From Sphingomonas liriopis (GTDB lineage Bacteria > Pseudomonadota > Alphaproteobacteria > Sphingomonadales > Sphingomonadaceae), in NCBI RefSeq assembly GCF_024211255.1, contig NZ_JAMLDY010000005.1, positions 124,001 through 188,000 of the forward strand: 64,000 bases of DNA, read 5' to 3'. Position numbers and translations under genes: made by a program. Shown piece by piece: positions 54,667-62,862 of the stretch. The first letter of the stretch is position 1. Each line of letters starts with the position of its first letter. The notes beneath the pieces are model-generated. The model was not told the origin of the DNA and ran no database searches. It saw nothing but the letters and a program-made list of their open reading frames with translations.

Positions 54667-55818
54667 TCAGCCCGCCTTCGCGGTCGCGTAGGCCCAGTCG
54701 AGCCAGGGCCCGAGCGCCTCGATATCGGCGGTGTCGACCGTGGCGCCGCACCAGATGCGCAGGCCCGGCGGCGCGTCGCGATAGCCGGCGACGTCGTATG
54801 CCGCGCCTTCCTTCTCGAGCGCCGACGCCATCGCCTTGATGAACGCCTCGTCGGCGCCCTCGACGGTCAGGCAGACGCTGGTCTTCGACCGCGTCGCCGG
54901 ATCGGCGGCGAGATGGCCGAGCCAGTCGCGCTCCGCCACGATCGTGTCCAAGGCCGCGGCATTAGCGTCCGACCGGCCGATCAGGCCACGGTCCCCGAGC
55001 GACTTCGCCCATTCGAGGCTGACGATGACGTCTTCGACCGCGAGCATCGACGGCGTGTTGATCGTCTCGCCCTTGAACACGCCCTCGGTCAGCTTGCCCT
55101 TGGAGACGAGGCGGAACACCTTCGGCAGCGGCCACGCCGGCGTATAGCTTTCCAGCCGCTCGACCGCGCGGGGCCCGAGGATCAGCACGCCGTGGCCGCC
55201 CTCGCCGCCCAGCACCTTCTGCCAGCTGAAGGTCGCGACGTCGATCTTGGCCCAGTCGATGTCATAGGCGAACACGCCCGAGGTGGCGTCGGCGAAGCTC
55301 AGGCCCTCGCGGTCCTTGGGGATCCAGTCGGCGTTCGGCACGCGCACGCCGCTGGTGGTGCCGTTCCAGGTGAACAGCACGTCGTTCGACCAGTCGACTG
55401 CGGCAAGGTCGGGGAGCTGGCCGTAATCGGCGCGGATGACGGTGGGATCGATTTTGAGCTGCTTGACCGCATCGGTCACCCAGCCTTCGCCGAAGCTCTC
55501 CCAGGCGAGCGTGGTGACGGGGCGGGCGCCAAGCATCGTCCACATCGCCATCTCGAACGCGCCGGTATCGGAGCCGGGGACGATGCCGATGCGATGCGTG
55601 TCGGGGAGGTTCAGCAGCTCGCGCATCAGGTCGATGGCGTACTGGAGGCGCTGCTTGCCGATCTTCGAGCGGTGCGAGCGACCGAGCGAGTCGGTGGCGA
55701 GCTGCGACGCGTTCCAGCCCGGAGGCTTGGCGCAGGGACCGGAGCTGAAAAAGGGGCGAGCCGGCTTGGTGGCAGGCTTGGTCACACCCAACGCGGGTGC
55801 GGTAGCGGTATCCGTCAA
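54667..55818 (-). CDS. serC: Phosphoserine aminotransferase SerC
   Basis: 383 residues from a TTG at 55818, preceded by a good GAGGAG box; no ATG is available in this position. PLP-lysine region TFSWQKVLGGEGG, substrate-binding FSSGPCAKPPGW and TWNGTTSGVRV. It makes phosphoserine from the SerA product. First gene of the operon. The gap to serA holds a palindromic repeat. The divergent extensin gene starts 144 bp upstream. Confidence 0.94.
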   Translation of the reverse strand: MTDTATAPALGVTKPATKPARPFFSSGPCAKPPGWNASQLATDSLGRSHRSKIGKQRLQYAIDLMRELLNLPDTHRIGIVPGSDTGAFEMAMWTMLGARPVTTLAWESFGEGWVTDAVKQLKIDPTVIRADYGQLPDLAAVDWSNDVLFTWNGTTSGVRVPNADWIPKDREGLSFADATSGVFAYDIDWAKIDVATFSWQKVLGGEGGHGVLILGPRAVERLESYTPAWPLPKVFRLVSKGKLTEGVFKGETINTPSMLAVEDVIVSLEWAKSLGDRGLIGRSDANAAALDTIVAERDWLGHLAADPATRSKTSVCLTVEGADEAFIKAMASALEKEGAAYDVAGYRDAPPGLRIWCGATVDTADIEALGPWLDWAYATAKAG

Positions 55819-55961
55819 TGTATCTCTCCTCACAGAGAGCACGCGCCGCGTTGGGGCGGCGTGGCCCGTCGACGGCCCTAGAGACGGTGGGTGCATCGCG
55901 CAAGCTACGATCGTCTACCGTGGGCTTGTTTGTGCCTGCGCGGTTGGCACATGGTGGTTCC

Positions 55962-56618
55962 ATGTTCCGGTATCCGCGTCTTTTCGGTACGTTCACGTTG
56001 CTGGCCCTGCTCGCCGCCTGTGGCAGCCGCGAACGGCCTGCCCCGCCCCCGCGCGATTCGACCGCGACCGTTCCCGTCCGCCAGACCGCGCAATGCCTCG
56101 CCGATCTGCGTGGCATGAACGTCGCGTATCGCGTGCTGCCCGACAAGGATTACGGCAACGGCTGCGGACTGTCGGGCGCGGTGCAGCTGGTCGAGATCGG
56201 CGTGCCGGTCACCGGGCTCGGCGCGGTGCGCTGCGGCGAGGCGCGGGCATTTTCGGCCTGGGTGCGCAATGCGGTGGCGCCGGCGGCGTACCAGATTCTC
56301 GGCAGCGAACTGGCCAGTGTGCAGAGCATGGGCAGCTATGCCTGCCGCAACGTCGTCGGATCGGTACGCAACGCCGATCGCCGCTCGGGCCATGCCGTCG
56401 CCAATGCGGTCGACATCGGCGGCGTGACGCTGAAGGACGGACGGCGGATCGGCGTGCTGCGCGACTGGGCCTCGCCCGATCCGCAGGTCCAGCGATTCTG
56501 GACGACGATCCACGATTCGGCCTGTCGCCGCTTCGGCACGGTCCTGTCGCCGGCTTATAATGCCGCGCACCGCGATCACCTGCATCTGGAGGACGATGGC
56601 GCGCGCCTGTGCCGTTGA
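55962..56618 (+). CDS. Extensin-like C-terminal domain lipoprotein
   Basis: 218 residues. Lipobox LLAAC, then a Pro-rich stretch and the extensin-like domain (~45-215) with GLSGAVQLVEIGVPV, conserved RSGHAVANAVDIGGV and the final HRDHLHLED, the two His/Asp-rich motifs typical of a metallopeptidase-like fold. Start at 55962 chosen for the signal peptide. Bacterial members probably modify cell-wall peptides; not proved. Confidence 0.87.
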   Translation: MFRYPRLFGTFTLLALLAACGSRERPAPPPRDSTATVPVRQTAQCLADLRGMNVAYRVLPDKDYGNGCGLSGAVQLVEIGVPVTGLGAVRCGEARAFSAWVRNAVAPAAYQILGSELASVQSMGSYACRNVVGSVRNADRRSGHAVANAVDIGGVTLKDGRRIGVLRDWASPDPQVQRFWTTIHDSACRRFGTVLSPAYNAAHRDHLHLEDDGARLCR

Positions 56619-56676
56619 AGGCGCGCGGCGGCTTTAGTCCGTTGAGCGGGCGGATGCTTTGCTCTACCTCCCGCGG

Positions 56677-57552
56677 ATGACCGATACACGCCTACCGACC
56701 CGCGTTTTCCCGAACGCCAGCCAGGATGCCGCCAGCGCCAGCCAGGCGATCTCCACCCCGCAGACCGAGGATCCCGCCTACAAGCTGGCCTTCCAGGACA
56801 TGGATTTCCTGCTGCGCGAGGATCTGCGTCCCGTCCGCTTCCAGCTCGAGCTATTGAAGCCCGAATTGTTGCTCGAAGAGGCGAAGATCGCCTCGACGTT
56901 CGTCATGTACGGCTCGGCGCGTATTCCCGAGCCCGCCAAGGCGCAGGCGATGCTCGACATCGCCAGCGACGACGAGAGCCGCGCGATCGCCGAGCGGCTG
57001 GTCGCCAAGAGCCGCTATTACGACGTCGCGCGCGAGCTGGCGCAGATCGCCAGCCGCGTGCCGCGCGACCAGAACGGCATGCGCCAGTTCGTGGTGTGCT
57101 CGGGCGGCGGCCCGTCGATCATGGAGGCCGCGAATCGCGGCGCGACCGACGTCGGCGCCGAATCGATCGGCCTCAACATCGTCCTGCCGCACGAACAGGC
57201 GCCCAATCCGTACGTCACGCCCGCGCTCAGCTTCCAGTTCCACTATTTCGCATTGAGGAAGATGCACTTCCTGTTGCGCGCACGCGCGCTGGCGGCGTTC
57301 CCGGGCGGGTTCGGCACGTTCGACGAACTGTTCGAGCTGCTGACGCTGATCCAGACCGGCAAGATCAAGCCGATCCCGGTGCTGCTGTTCGGCCGGGAGT
57401 TCTGGGAGAAGGTGGTGAACTTCCAGGCGCTGGTCGACGAGGGCGTGGTGAGCCAGCGCGACCTCGGCATCTTCACCTACGTCGAAAGCGCCGAAGAGGC
57501 GTGGGACGTGGTGCGGGCGTTCTACGAGGAGCAGGCGAAGAAGGAGGGGTGA
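56677..57552 (+). CDS. LOG-family (Lonely Guy-like) nucleotide phosphoribohydrolase
   Basis: 291 residues. LOG/TIGR00730 hallmarks: FVMYGSARIPEPAKA, VVCSGGGPSIMEAANRGA and the active-site LAAFPGGFGTFDELFELL. Members split nucleoside monophosphates to base and ribose phosphate; some make cytokinins. It is longer than minimal LOG proteins because of ~80 additional N-terminal residues. ATG at 56677 is used rather than the TTG at 56659. Confidence 0.9.
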   Translation: MTDTRLPTRVFPNASQDAASASQAISTPQTEDPAYKLAFQDMDFLLREDLRPVRFQLELLKPELLLEEAKIASTFVMYGSARIPEPAKAQAMLDIASDDESRAIAERLVAKSRYYDVARELAQIASRVPRDQNGMRQFVVCSGGGPSIMEAANRGATDVGAESIGLNIVLPHEQAPNPYVTPALSFQFHYFALRKMHFLLRARALAAFPGGFGTFDELFELLTLIQTGKIKPIPVLLFGREFWEKVVNFQALVDEGVVSQRDLGIFTYVESAEEAWDVVRAFYEEQAKKEG

Positions 57553-57587
57553 GCCGGTAGGGAGAGCGCGCTCTTCCCAAGGCACTC

Positions 57588-57616
57588 CGTCACCCCGGAC
57601 GTGTTCCGGGGTGACG
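57588..57616. repeat. Solo palindromic repeat unit
   Basis: 29-bp palindromic unit cgtcaccccggacgtgttcc continuing to ggggtgacg; same sequence class as the arms at 51271-51378. It lies between the LOG gene and the convergent cytochrome c gene. Confidence 0.85.
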
Positions 57617-57680
57617 GGGTATCTGGGACGATTGTCGGAACGCTGACGAGGACGCGTCTGGCGCCCTCATGCAAAGCGCT

Positions 57681-58373
57681 TCACTTCCCCGCCTTGGCGC
57701 CTTCTACTGCGGCGTTGGGGTCGACCGAGGGGGCGCCCGAGGCGGGGGTGCCGGTGTTGCCGAGGTTGTTGGCGGCGTCGGTGTTGGTGACCGAGTCCTT
57801 GCCCTCGGGCGCCTTGCCGACCGCGGGCGCTGCCGCGCCGGCGGCAGGTGCGGCGGGAAGCGGCAGGTTCGAGCCCTGGCTGTTGAGATAGGCGATGACG
57901 TTGGCGCGGTCCTGCGCATTGCCGAGGCCGGCGAAGGTCATCTTGGTGCCGGGCGCGAATTTGCGCGGGGACGTCAGCCACGCGTTCATCTTGTCGAAGT
58001 CCCAGTTGCCGCCGACCCCCTTCAGCGCGTCGGAGAAGGCGAAGCCGCCCTTGCCCTGGCCGATGCCCTCACCCAGCGTGCCGTACAGATTCGGACCGAT
58101 GCCGTTGGCGCCGCCCTGCGTAACGGTGTGGCAGGCGGCGCATTTCTTGAACACCTCGGCGCCCTTGGCGACATCGGCGGTCGGCAGCAACGTAGCGATC
58201 GGCACTTCGGCCGCGCCGCCGGCGGCGCCCTCCGCCTCGACGCCCTCGATCGGATAGCCCATCTTTTCCGGGCGCTCGCTGTGGAAGGCCATGCCGCCGA
58301 CGATCGAGAGACCGAGCGCGAGCCCACAGGCTGCCAGCGCCCATCCGGCGATCGTGTTGGTGCGGTTGTCCAT
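57681..58373 (-). CDS. Membrane-anchored c-type cytochrome
   Basis: 230 residues. N-terminal anchor (~9-29), then a class I cytochrome c domain with heme motif CAACH (78-82) and axial Met145 in TKMTFAGL. The C-terminal ~60 residues form an unusual Ala/Pro/Gly-rich tail (PAAPAAGAAAPAVG) of low complexity. Probably an electron carrier tied to the inner membrane in respiration. Start at 58373 gives the natural anchor; divergent from pheA. Confidence 0.92.
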   Translation of the reverse strand: MDNRTNTIAGWALAACGLALGLSIVGGMAFHSERPEKMGYPIEGVEAEGAAGGAAEVPIATLLPTADVAKGAEVFKKCAACHTVTQGGANGIGPNLYGTLGEGIGQGKGGFAFSDALKGVGGNWDFDKMNAWLTSPRKFAPGTKMTFAGLGNAQDRANVIAYLNSQGSNLPLPAAPAAGAAAPAVGKAPEGKDSVTNTDAANNLGNTGTPASGAPSVDPNAAVEGAKAGK

Positions 58374-58506
58374 CTGCCTAACGCTGCCCCTGTCGTGTCC
58401 GGTTATCGTTCGCGTGATCTCGCGCGGCAAACCCATAGGAAACGGCGCTTGTATCCGCAAGCACGCGCTTGAAGGCATCGCGAAGGCGCTCTACGCCCCC
58501 GCGGCC

Positions 58507-59397
58507 ATGGAAACCTATGCCGCCCCCGCCCGTCCGATCGTCGCCGCGATGACCGCCGCCGCCGCCGCCGAGCCGGGCCGCGCCGTCGCATTCCAGGGCG
58601 CGCCGGGCGCGAACAGCCATGTCGCGGTGAGTGAGGCGTTCCCCGACGGCCTGCCCCTGCCGTGCTTTTCGTTCGAGGATGCGATCGACGCGGTGCGCGA
58701 CGGGCGCGCCGATTGCGCGGTGATCCCGATCGAAAATTCGCTCCATGGCCGCGTCGCCGACATCCATTTCCTGCTGCCGGAATCGGGGCTGGTCATCACC
58801 GGCGAGCATTTCCTGTCGATCCGCCACGCGCTGATGGGCACCGGCACCCGCGACGAGGTGCGCGAGGCGATGAGCCATCCGCAGGCGATCGGCCAGTGCC
58901 GCCACTGGCTGAAAGCGCATGGCATCCGTCAGGCCGCCTATCCCGACACCGCCGGCGCTGCCGCTTACGTCGCGGAACTGGGCGACCCGGCGGTCGCCGC
59001 GCTCGCCCCGCCGGGCGCGGCGGCGATCTACGGCCTCAACCTGCTGGGCGTCGACATCGCCGATGCCGACCACAATACCACGCGCTTCGTCGTACTGGCG
59101 CGCGGCGACAAGCCGGCGGTCGGCGATGGCCCGTGGATGACGACGCTGATCTTCGAGGTGAAGAACGTGCCCGCCGCGCTCTACAAGGCGATGGGCGGGT
59201 TCGCGACCAACGGCGTCAACATGACCAAGCTGGAAAGCTACCAGCGTGGCGGCCAGTTCGTCGCGACCGAATTCTTCGCCGATATCGAGGGCAAGCCCGG
59301 CGATGCCGCGGTCGACCGTGCGCTGGAGGAGCTGGGCTTCCATTCGAAATGGGTACGCGTGCTCGGCACGTATCGCCGCGCCCGCGAGCGGGGGTGA
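58507..59397 (+). CDS. pheA: Prephenate dehydratase PheA (with ACT domain)
   Basis: 296 residues. Catalytic domain (~25-205): VAFQGAPGANSHVAVSEAF, DCAVIPIENSLHGRVADIHF, and the TRF signature in ADHNTTRFVVLAR. C-terminal ACT domain (~215-290) with the phenylalanine-binding GVNMTKLESYQRGGQF, although the usual ESRP reads ESYQ here. It is dehydratase only, with no chorismate mutase. Start at 58507 used; earlier frames run through the divergent promoter. Confidence 0.94.
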   Translation: METYAAPARPIVAAMTAAAAAEPGRAVAFQGAPGANSHVAVSEAFPDGLPLPCFSFEDAIDAVRDGRADCAVIPIENSLHGRVADIHFLLPESGLVITGEHFLSIRHALMGTGTRDEVREAMSHPQAIGQCRHWLKAHGIRQAAYPDTAGAAAYVAELGDPAVAALAPPGAAAIYGLNLLGVDIADADHNTTRFVVLARGDKPAVGDGPWMTTLIFEVKNVPAALYKAMGGFATNGVNMTKLESYQRGGQFVATEFFADIEGKPGDAAVDRALEELGFHSKWVRVLGTYRRARERG

Positions 59398-59442
59398 GGC
59401 AAGACCGCTCACCCTCACCCTTCCGGCGCTTCGCGCCTCCCT

Positions 59443-59463
59443 CCCTCTCCCGCCGGGAGAGGG
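59443..59463. terminator. Hairpin between convergent pheA and TonB-like gene
   Basis: Perfect stem ccctctccc/gggagaggg with a 3-base loop in a CT-rich tract. It resembles the core of the DUF559-element arms. A-tract aaaa follows at right, so it probably stops leftward transcription and may be a repeat relic. Confidence 0.55.
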
Positions 59464-59473
59464 AAAAGACGCC

Positions 59474-60247
59474 CTAGCCGCCGCGTTCGACGATGTCGTA
59501 GCGGATGCGGACCCAGGCGCCGATCTGCGGCTTGCCGTTGATCCGCGGCGGGCGGATCTTGAACTGCCACGCCGCCTCGCGCACCGCGCGCGCCAGCCCC
59601 AGGCCGGGGCGCGAATCGCCCAATTGGACGCAATCCTCGACCCGGTAGTTGGGCGCGGTGCGGCAGGCGATCTCCGCCCACGATCCCGCGGGCACGTCGC
59701 GCTGCGGCATATAGGGGGTCAGCTGCGACTGCGCCGGGCGGACGTACCATTCGGCGGCATAGAGCCGCTGGCCACCAGGGCCGACGCCCGCCGCCGCGCT
59801 GGTTTCGCCGGCGTCGCCGTCACCCTGCCCGTCCGCCGCCGCGACCTGCTGCCCGGCGCTGCCGCCCGACTTGCGCGAGGGCATCTTGCCGACGTCTGAG
59901 GCGGCGAAGTCGTTGCGGCTGAGCACGAGATAGCCGGGGAACGGCGTATCGACCGGCGGCGGCACCGAGGCATCGACCGCCGGGGCCCGCGGCGCGGCGG
60001 GGGGTTCGGGGGCGGTGCGGCGGCTCTTCTGCGCGGCGCGCGCGGGCGCCTTCGCGCTTTTGGTGGCGGTCGCATCGTTGTCGCCAACGGGCAGCATATT
60101 GACGGTGAGCGAGCGGCCCGGCTCCTTGTTGGTATCGAAGACCGGGGCCAGCGTCAGCAGCAGCCAGACGATGAGCAGGTGCGCGGCGATCGTCAGCGCC
60201 AGCGACATGGCCCGGCGACGGTCCGACGAAGGCTGATAGGACCGCAT
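59474..60247 (-). CDS. TonB-like protein with N-terminal anchor
   Basis: 257 residues. A basic head (DRRRAMSL) and membrane span (~15-36), then a Pro/Ala-rich linker (TAPEPPAAPRAPAVD) and a C-terminal domain (~165-257) with two cysteines and a TonB_C-like REAAWQFKIRPPRINGKPQI. Overall layout matches energy-transducing TonB proteins, but the usual YP and strand signature is diverged, so this is a family guess. Faces pheA. Confidence 0.65.
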   Translation of the reverse strand: MRSYQPSSDRRRAMSLALTIAAHLLIVWLLLTLAPVFDTNKEPGRSLTVNMLPVGDNDATATKSAKAPARAAQKSRRTAPEPPAAPRAPAVDASVPPPVDTPFPGYLVLSRNDFAASDVGKMPSRKSGGSAGQQVAAADGQGDGDAGETSAAAGVGPGGQRLYAAEWYVRPAQSQLTPYMPQRDVPAGSWAEIACRTAPNYRVEDCVQLGDSRPGLGLARAVREAAWQFKIRPPRINGKPQIGAWVRIRYDIVERGG

Positions 60248-60336
60248 TAAGCGCTGCGCCTAGCGCGCGGCGGTCATCGCCGCAACCGCTTCGCGCGTGC
60301 CTTTCGCCCGCCACCTTTGCCGGCCAGTCCAGCGGG

Positions 60337-61026
60337 ATGGACGCAGCGCCCGAACCGATCCGAATCGCGATCTACGACCTCGACCGGACGATCACGCGGG
60401 CGCCGACGTGGACGCCGTTCCTGCTCCATGCGGTGCTGCGACATGCGCCGTGGCGGCTGGCGCTGCTGCCGGTGGTGCTGGCGGCGGCGGGGCTGCGCGG
60501 CGTCGGCCTGATCCATCGCGACCGGTTGAAGCAGGTGATGCACCGCGCCGCGCTCGGCACGCTGACGCCGGCGCGGGCGGAGGCGCTGGCGGCGGAGTGG
60601 CTCGCGCGGTTCGGGCCGGCGCAGATCCGGCCGGCGGCGCGGGCGCAGATCGCCGCGGATCGCGCCGCGGGCTACGGAATCGTGATCGCGACCGCAGCCT
60701 ATGCCTTTTACGCCGAGGGGGTCGCGCGGGAGGTGGGCGCCGATGCGCTGATCGCGACGCGCACCGCGTTGGGGGCGGACGGTGCGTTGCTGCCGCGGAT
60801 CGAGGGCGGCAATTGCTATGGCCCCGCCAAGCTGGCGATGATCGAGGCGTGGCTGGCGGATCGGGGCATCGCGCGGTCGGCGGCGACGGTGCGCTTCTAT
60901 TCCGATCATGTGTCGGACGTGCCGACGTTCGAATGGGCGGACGAGCCCGTGGTGGTCAGCCCGCATGCGGCGCTGGCGCGGGTCGCGGCGGCGCGGGGCT
61001 GGCGGCAGGTCGACTGGGATGCCTGA
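60337..61026 (+). CDS. HAD-IB phosphatase (SerB-like fold)
   Basis: 229 residues. HAD motif I is AIYDLDRTIT (Asp14 nucleophile, Asp16), motif II IVIATAAYAFYAEGVA (Thr for Ser), Lys in GPAKLAMIEAW, and motif IV SDHVSDVPTFEWAD. Residues 25-60 form the cap, hydrophobic enough that membrane association is possible. The HAD-IB family dephosphorylates phosphoserine and related compounds; some act on lipid or sugar phosphates. It is divergent from the TonB-like gene. Confidence 0.88.
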   Translation: MDAAPEPIRIAIYDLDRTITRAPTWTPFLLHAVLRHAPWRLALLPVVLAAAGLRGVGLIHRDRLKQVMHRAALGTLTPARAEALAAEWLARFGPAQIRPAARAQIAADRAAGYGIVIATAAYAFYAEGVAREVGADALIATRTALGADGALLPRIEGGNCYGPAKLAMIEAWLADRGIARSAATVRFYSDHVSDVPTFEWADEPVVVSPHAALARVAAARGWRQVDWDA

Positions 61027-61204
61027 CGCCGCCCCCAACCTGGACAAGTTGGACACCTTGGCGAAAACAATCGTCTTCGATCGTTTCGAATTTACACAGG
61101 TTGAAAGAGCGTTGGATCGGTCTTGCAGATAGCAGGTGCCGGGTCCGTAGGACAGCCGTGCGCTCATCCTCGTTGTTCTTCAGCGTATTACGACGATCGC
61201 GATC

Positions 61205-61951
61205 CTATTGTGCGTCGGCGAGGAGCGAACGGACAAGGTCGAGGTCGGCGGGTTTGTCGACATCGACCGCCGCCAGCCCATGCCGCGCCGAGACCACCGC
61301 GGCACGCACCCCCGCGACCGCGCCGAGCCGCGCCACCGCCTCGGCGAGCGTCAGCCGGCCCAGCGCGTAGCGAGCGAGCGTGGCGATCCCCAGCCGGCGG
61401 ACGATCCGCCACGGTCGCTTGCGGTTCGCCTCGACCGACATCCAGAGCTCGACCGCGGCGCGCGCCTGCGGGGTGCGGCACAGGAACAGGTTGCATCCCG
61501 ACCAGCCGCCATCGGCGAAGCGCAGCCAGGTGCGCCGCGTCGGCGGCGCGTCGCGCTCGACGAGGCTGCGGTGTGCGAGCAGCGCGGCGACATCGGCGTC
61601 CGCGGGCGCATCGGTCAGGAAATCGCGCACCCATTCAGGGCGGAGCAGCGCATGGTCGGCGGTGGTGACGAGCAGCGGCGCGCCCAGCGCCTGCAGGCCG
61701 TGCAGCGTGCTGAGGCTGGGGCCGCCCGCCGCGTCGAGCGGTTCGGCGCCGAGCCGCAGCGCCTCGGCACGCACCGCGGGCGCGTTGGCGGAGACGGCGA
61801 TGCGATCGATCCCGGCCTCCCGCAGCGCGATAACGACGCGTTCCAGCATCGTCGCCTCGCCGAAGCGGATCAGCGCCTTGTCCGACACGCCGGCATAATC
61901 CGCGACCGGATCGGCGCCGCCGCGCGATCCGGCGAGGATCAGCGCATTCAT
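61205..61951 (-). CDS. MobA-like nucleotidyltransferase
   Basis: 248 residues. GT-A Rossmann-like NTP-transferase: NALILAGSRGGADPVADYAG at the N terminus, with the conserved Lys in SDKALIRFG and metal-site Asp in VTTADHALL. Such enzymes attach NMP to a phosphorylated sugar, alcohol or cofactor. The start overlaps the upstream gene's end by 4 bp (ATGA) and the cluster also has a lipid kinase, so a role in activating a headgroup is inferred. Confidence 0.85.
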   Translation of the reverse strand: MNALILAGSRGGADPVADYAGVSDKALIRFGEATMLERVVIALREAGIDRIAVSANAPAVRAEALRLGAEPLDAAGGPSLSTLHGLQALGAPLLVTTADHALLRPEWVRDFLTDAPADADVAALLAHRSLVERDAPPTRRTWLRFADGGWSGCNLFLCRTPQARAAVELWMSVEANRKRPWRIVRRLGIATLARYALGRLTLAEAVARLGAVAGVRAAVVSARHGLAAVDVDKPADLDLVRSLLADAQ

Positions 61952-62862
61952 GCGCTGCGGGCGTGCCAGACCCGCCACATCACCCCCGGCGCGGCGAGGA
62001 TCGGATGGCGTTCGCGCCACGGCGTCAGCGGCAGCGCGACGCCGGTGTGGCGCTGCAGCTTCCACAGGCCGTAGCGGGCGGCGCCGTCGAAGGTGAAGGC
62101 GGCCTTCACCAGCCGCGCGCCGTTGAGCCACTTGCCCATCCGCTGCCGCTGCCACCATGCCGCGACCGTCGCGCGGGTGTCGCGTTCGTCGAGCAGCGGC
62201 GCGATCTCGCCACCGCGGCGCTGGTGGCCGATCCCCGCCCCCTGCCACGCGAGCGGCAGCAGCGCATCGAACCGTTCGGGGGCATGGGCAAGGATCTCCG
62301 CCTCGCGCCCCGGCGCCTCGACGCGCAGTTCGGCGGCATAGGTCTGGCGGAACAGCGCCAGCCAGAAATCGCGCGGCGCACCATGGCGCGGGCCGAGCAC
62401 TGCGGCGAAGCGCGCGGCGGTGGCGGCGGCACAGGCGACCGCACGGACCACGCGCGCGCCGATGACCGGATCGGCGGTCCACACCAAGGCGGCGGGCTGG
62501 GCGAAGCGCGTCCACACCGTCGTGTCGATCGTCCGCCCCTCGGCGGCGCGGCAGAAGGTGTCGAGCGGCATCGTCGCGACCTTGGCACGGATCGTCCGGC
62601 GGCCGAACACGATCTCGTGAAAGCTGACGTCGGGCCATAGCGTCCGCGTCGCCAACGCCTTGATTCCGAAGCCTTTGGGGGACGGCGTCAACACGTAGAA
62701 GTCGAGCACGCCGTCGAGGTCGCCGGTGCGCAGCACCGATCCGTAGAACAGCACCGCGACGCCGCCGAGCCGGCGCGTCACCTCGCGCGCGGCGGCGGCG
62801 ATCGCCGCCGCGACGGGGGTGTCGAGTTCGTCGGCGACGAACGAGAGCAGCGTCTGCGTCAC
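61948..62862 (-). CDS. Nucleotidyltransferase-fold protein, unknown function
   Basis: 304 residues. VLFYGSVLRTGDLDGVLDFY carries the GS-x8-D-x-D type nucleotidyltransferase motif (GSVLRTGDLDG, then LDFYV). The rest is Ala/Arg-rich and helical with no other motif I recognise. It overlaps the kinase gene upstream by 4 bp (ATGA) and the MobA-like gene downstream, so it acts with them. It could be a lipid-phosphate cytidylyltransferase; this is a guess. Confidence 0.7.
   Translation of the reverse strand: MTQTLLSFVADELDTPVAAAIAAAAREVTRRLGGVAVLFYGSVLRTGDLDGVLDFYVLTPSPKGFGIKALATRTLWPDVSFHEIVFGRRTIRAKVATMPLDTFCRAAEGRTIDTTVWTRFAQPAALVWTADPVIGARVVRAVACAAATAARFAAVLGPRHGAPRDFWLALFRQTYAAELRVEAPGREAEILAHAPERFDALLPLAWQGAGIGHQRRGGEIAPLLDERDTRATVAAWWQRQRMGKWLNGARLVKAAFTFDGAARYGLWKLQRHTGVALPLTPWRERHPILAAPGVMWRVWHARSA

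Noticed and set aside
61027..61204. Possible small gene or RNA between the HAD and MobA-like genes
   Set aside because: Contains no convincing frame, stem or promoter.
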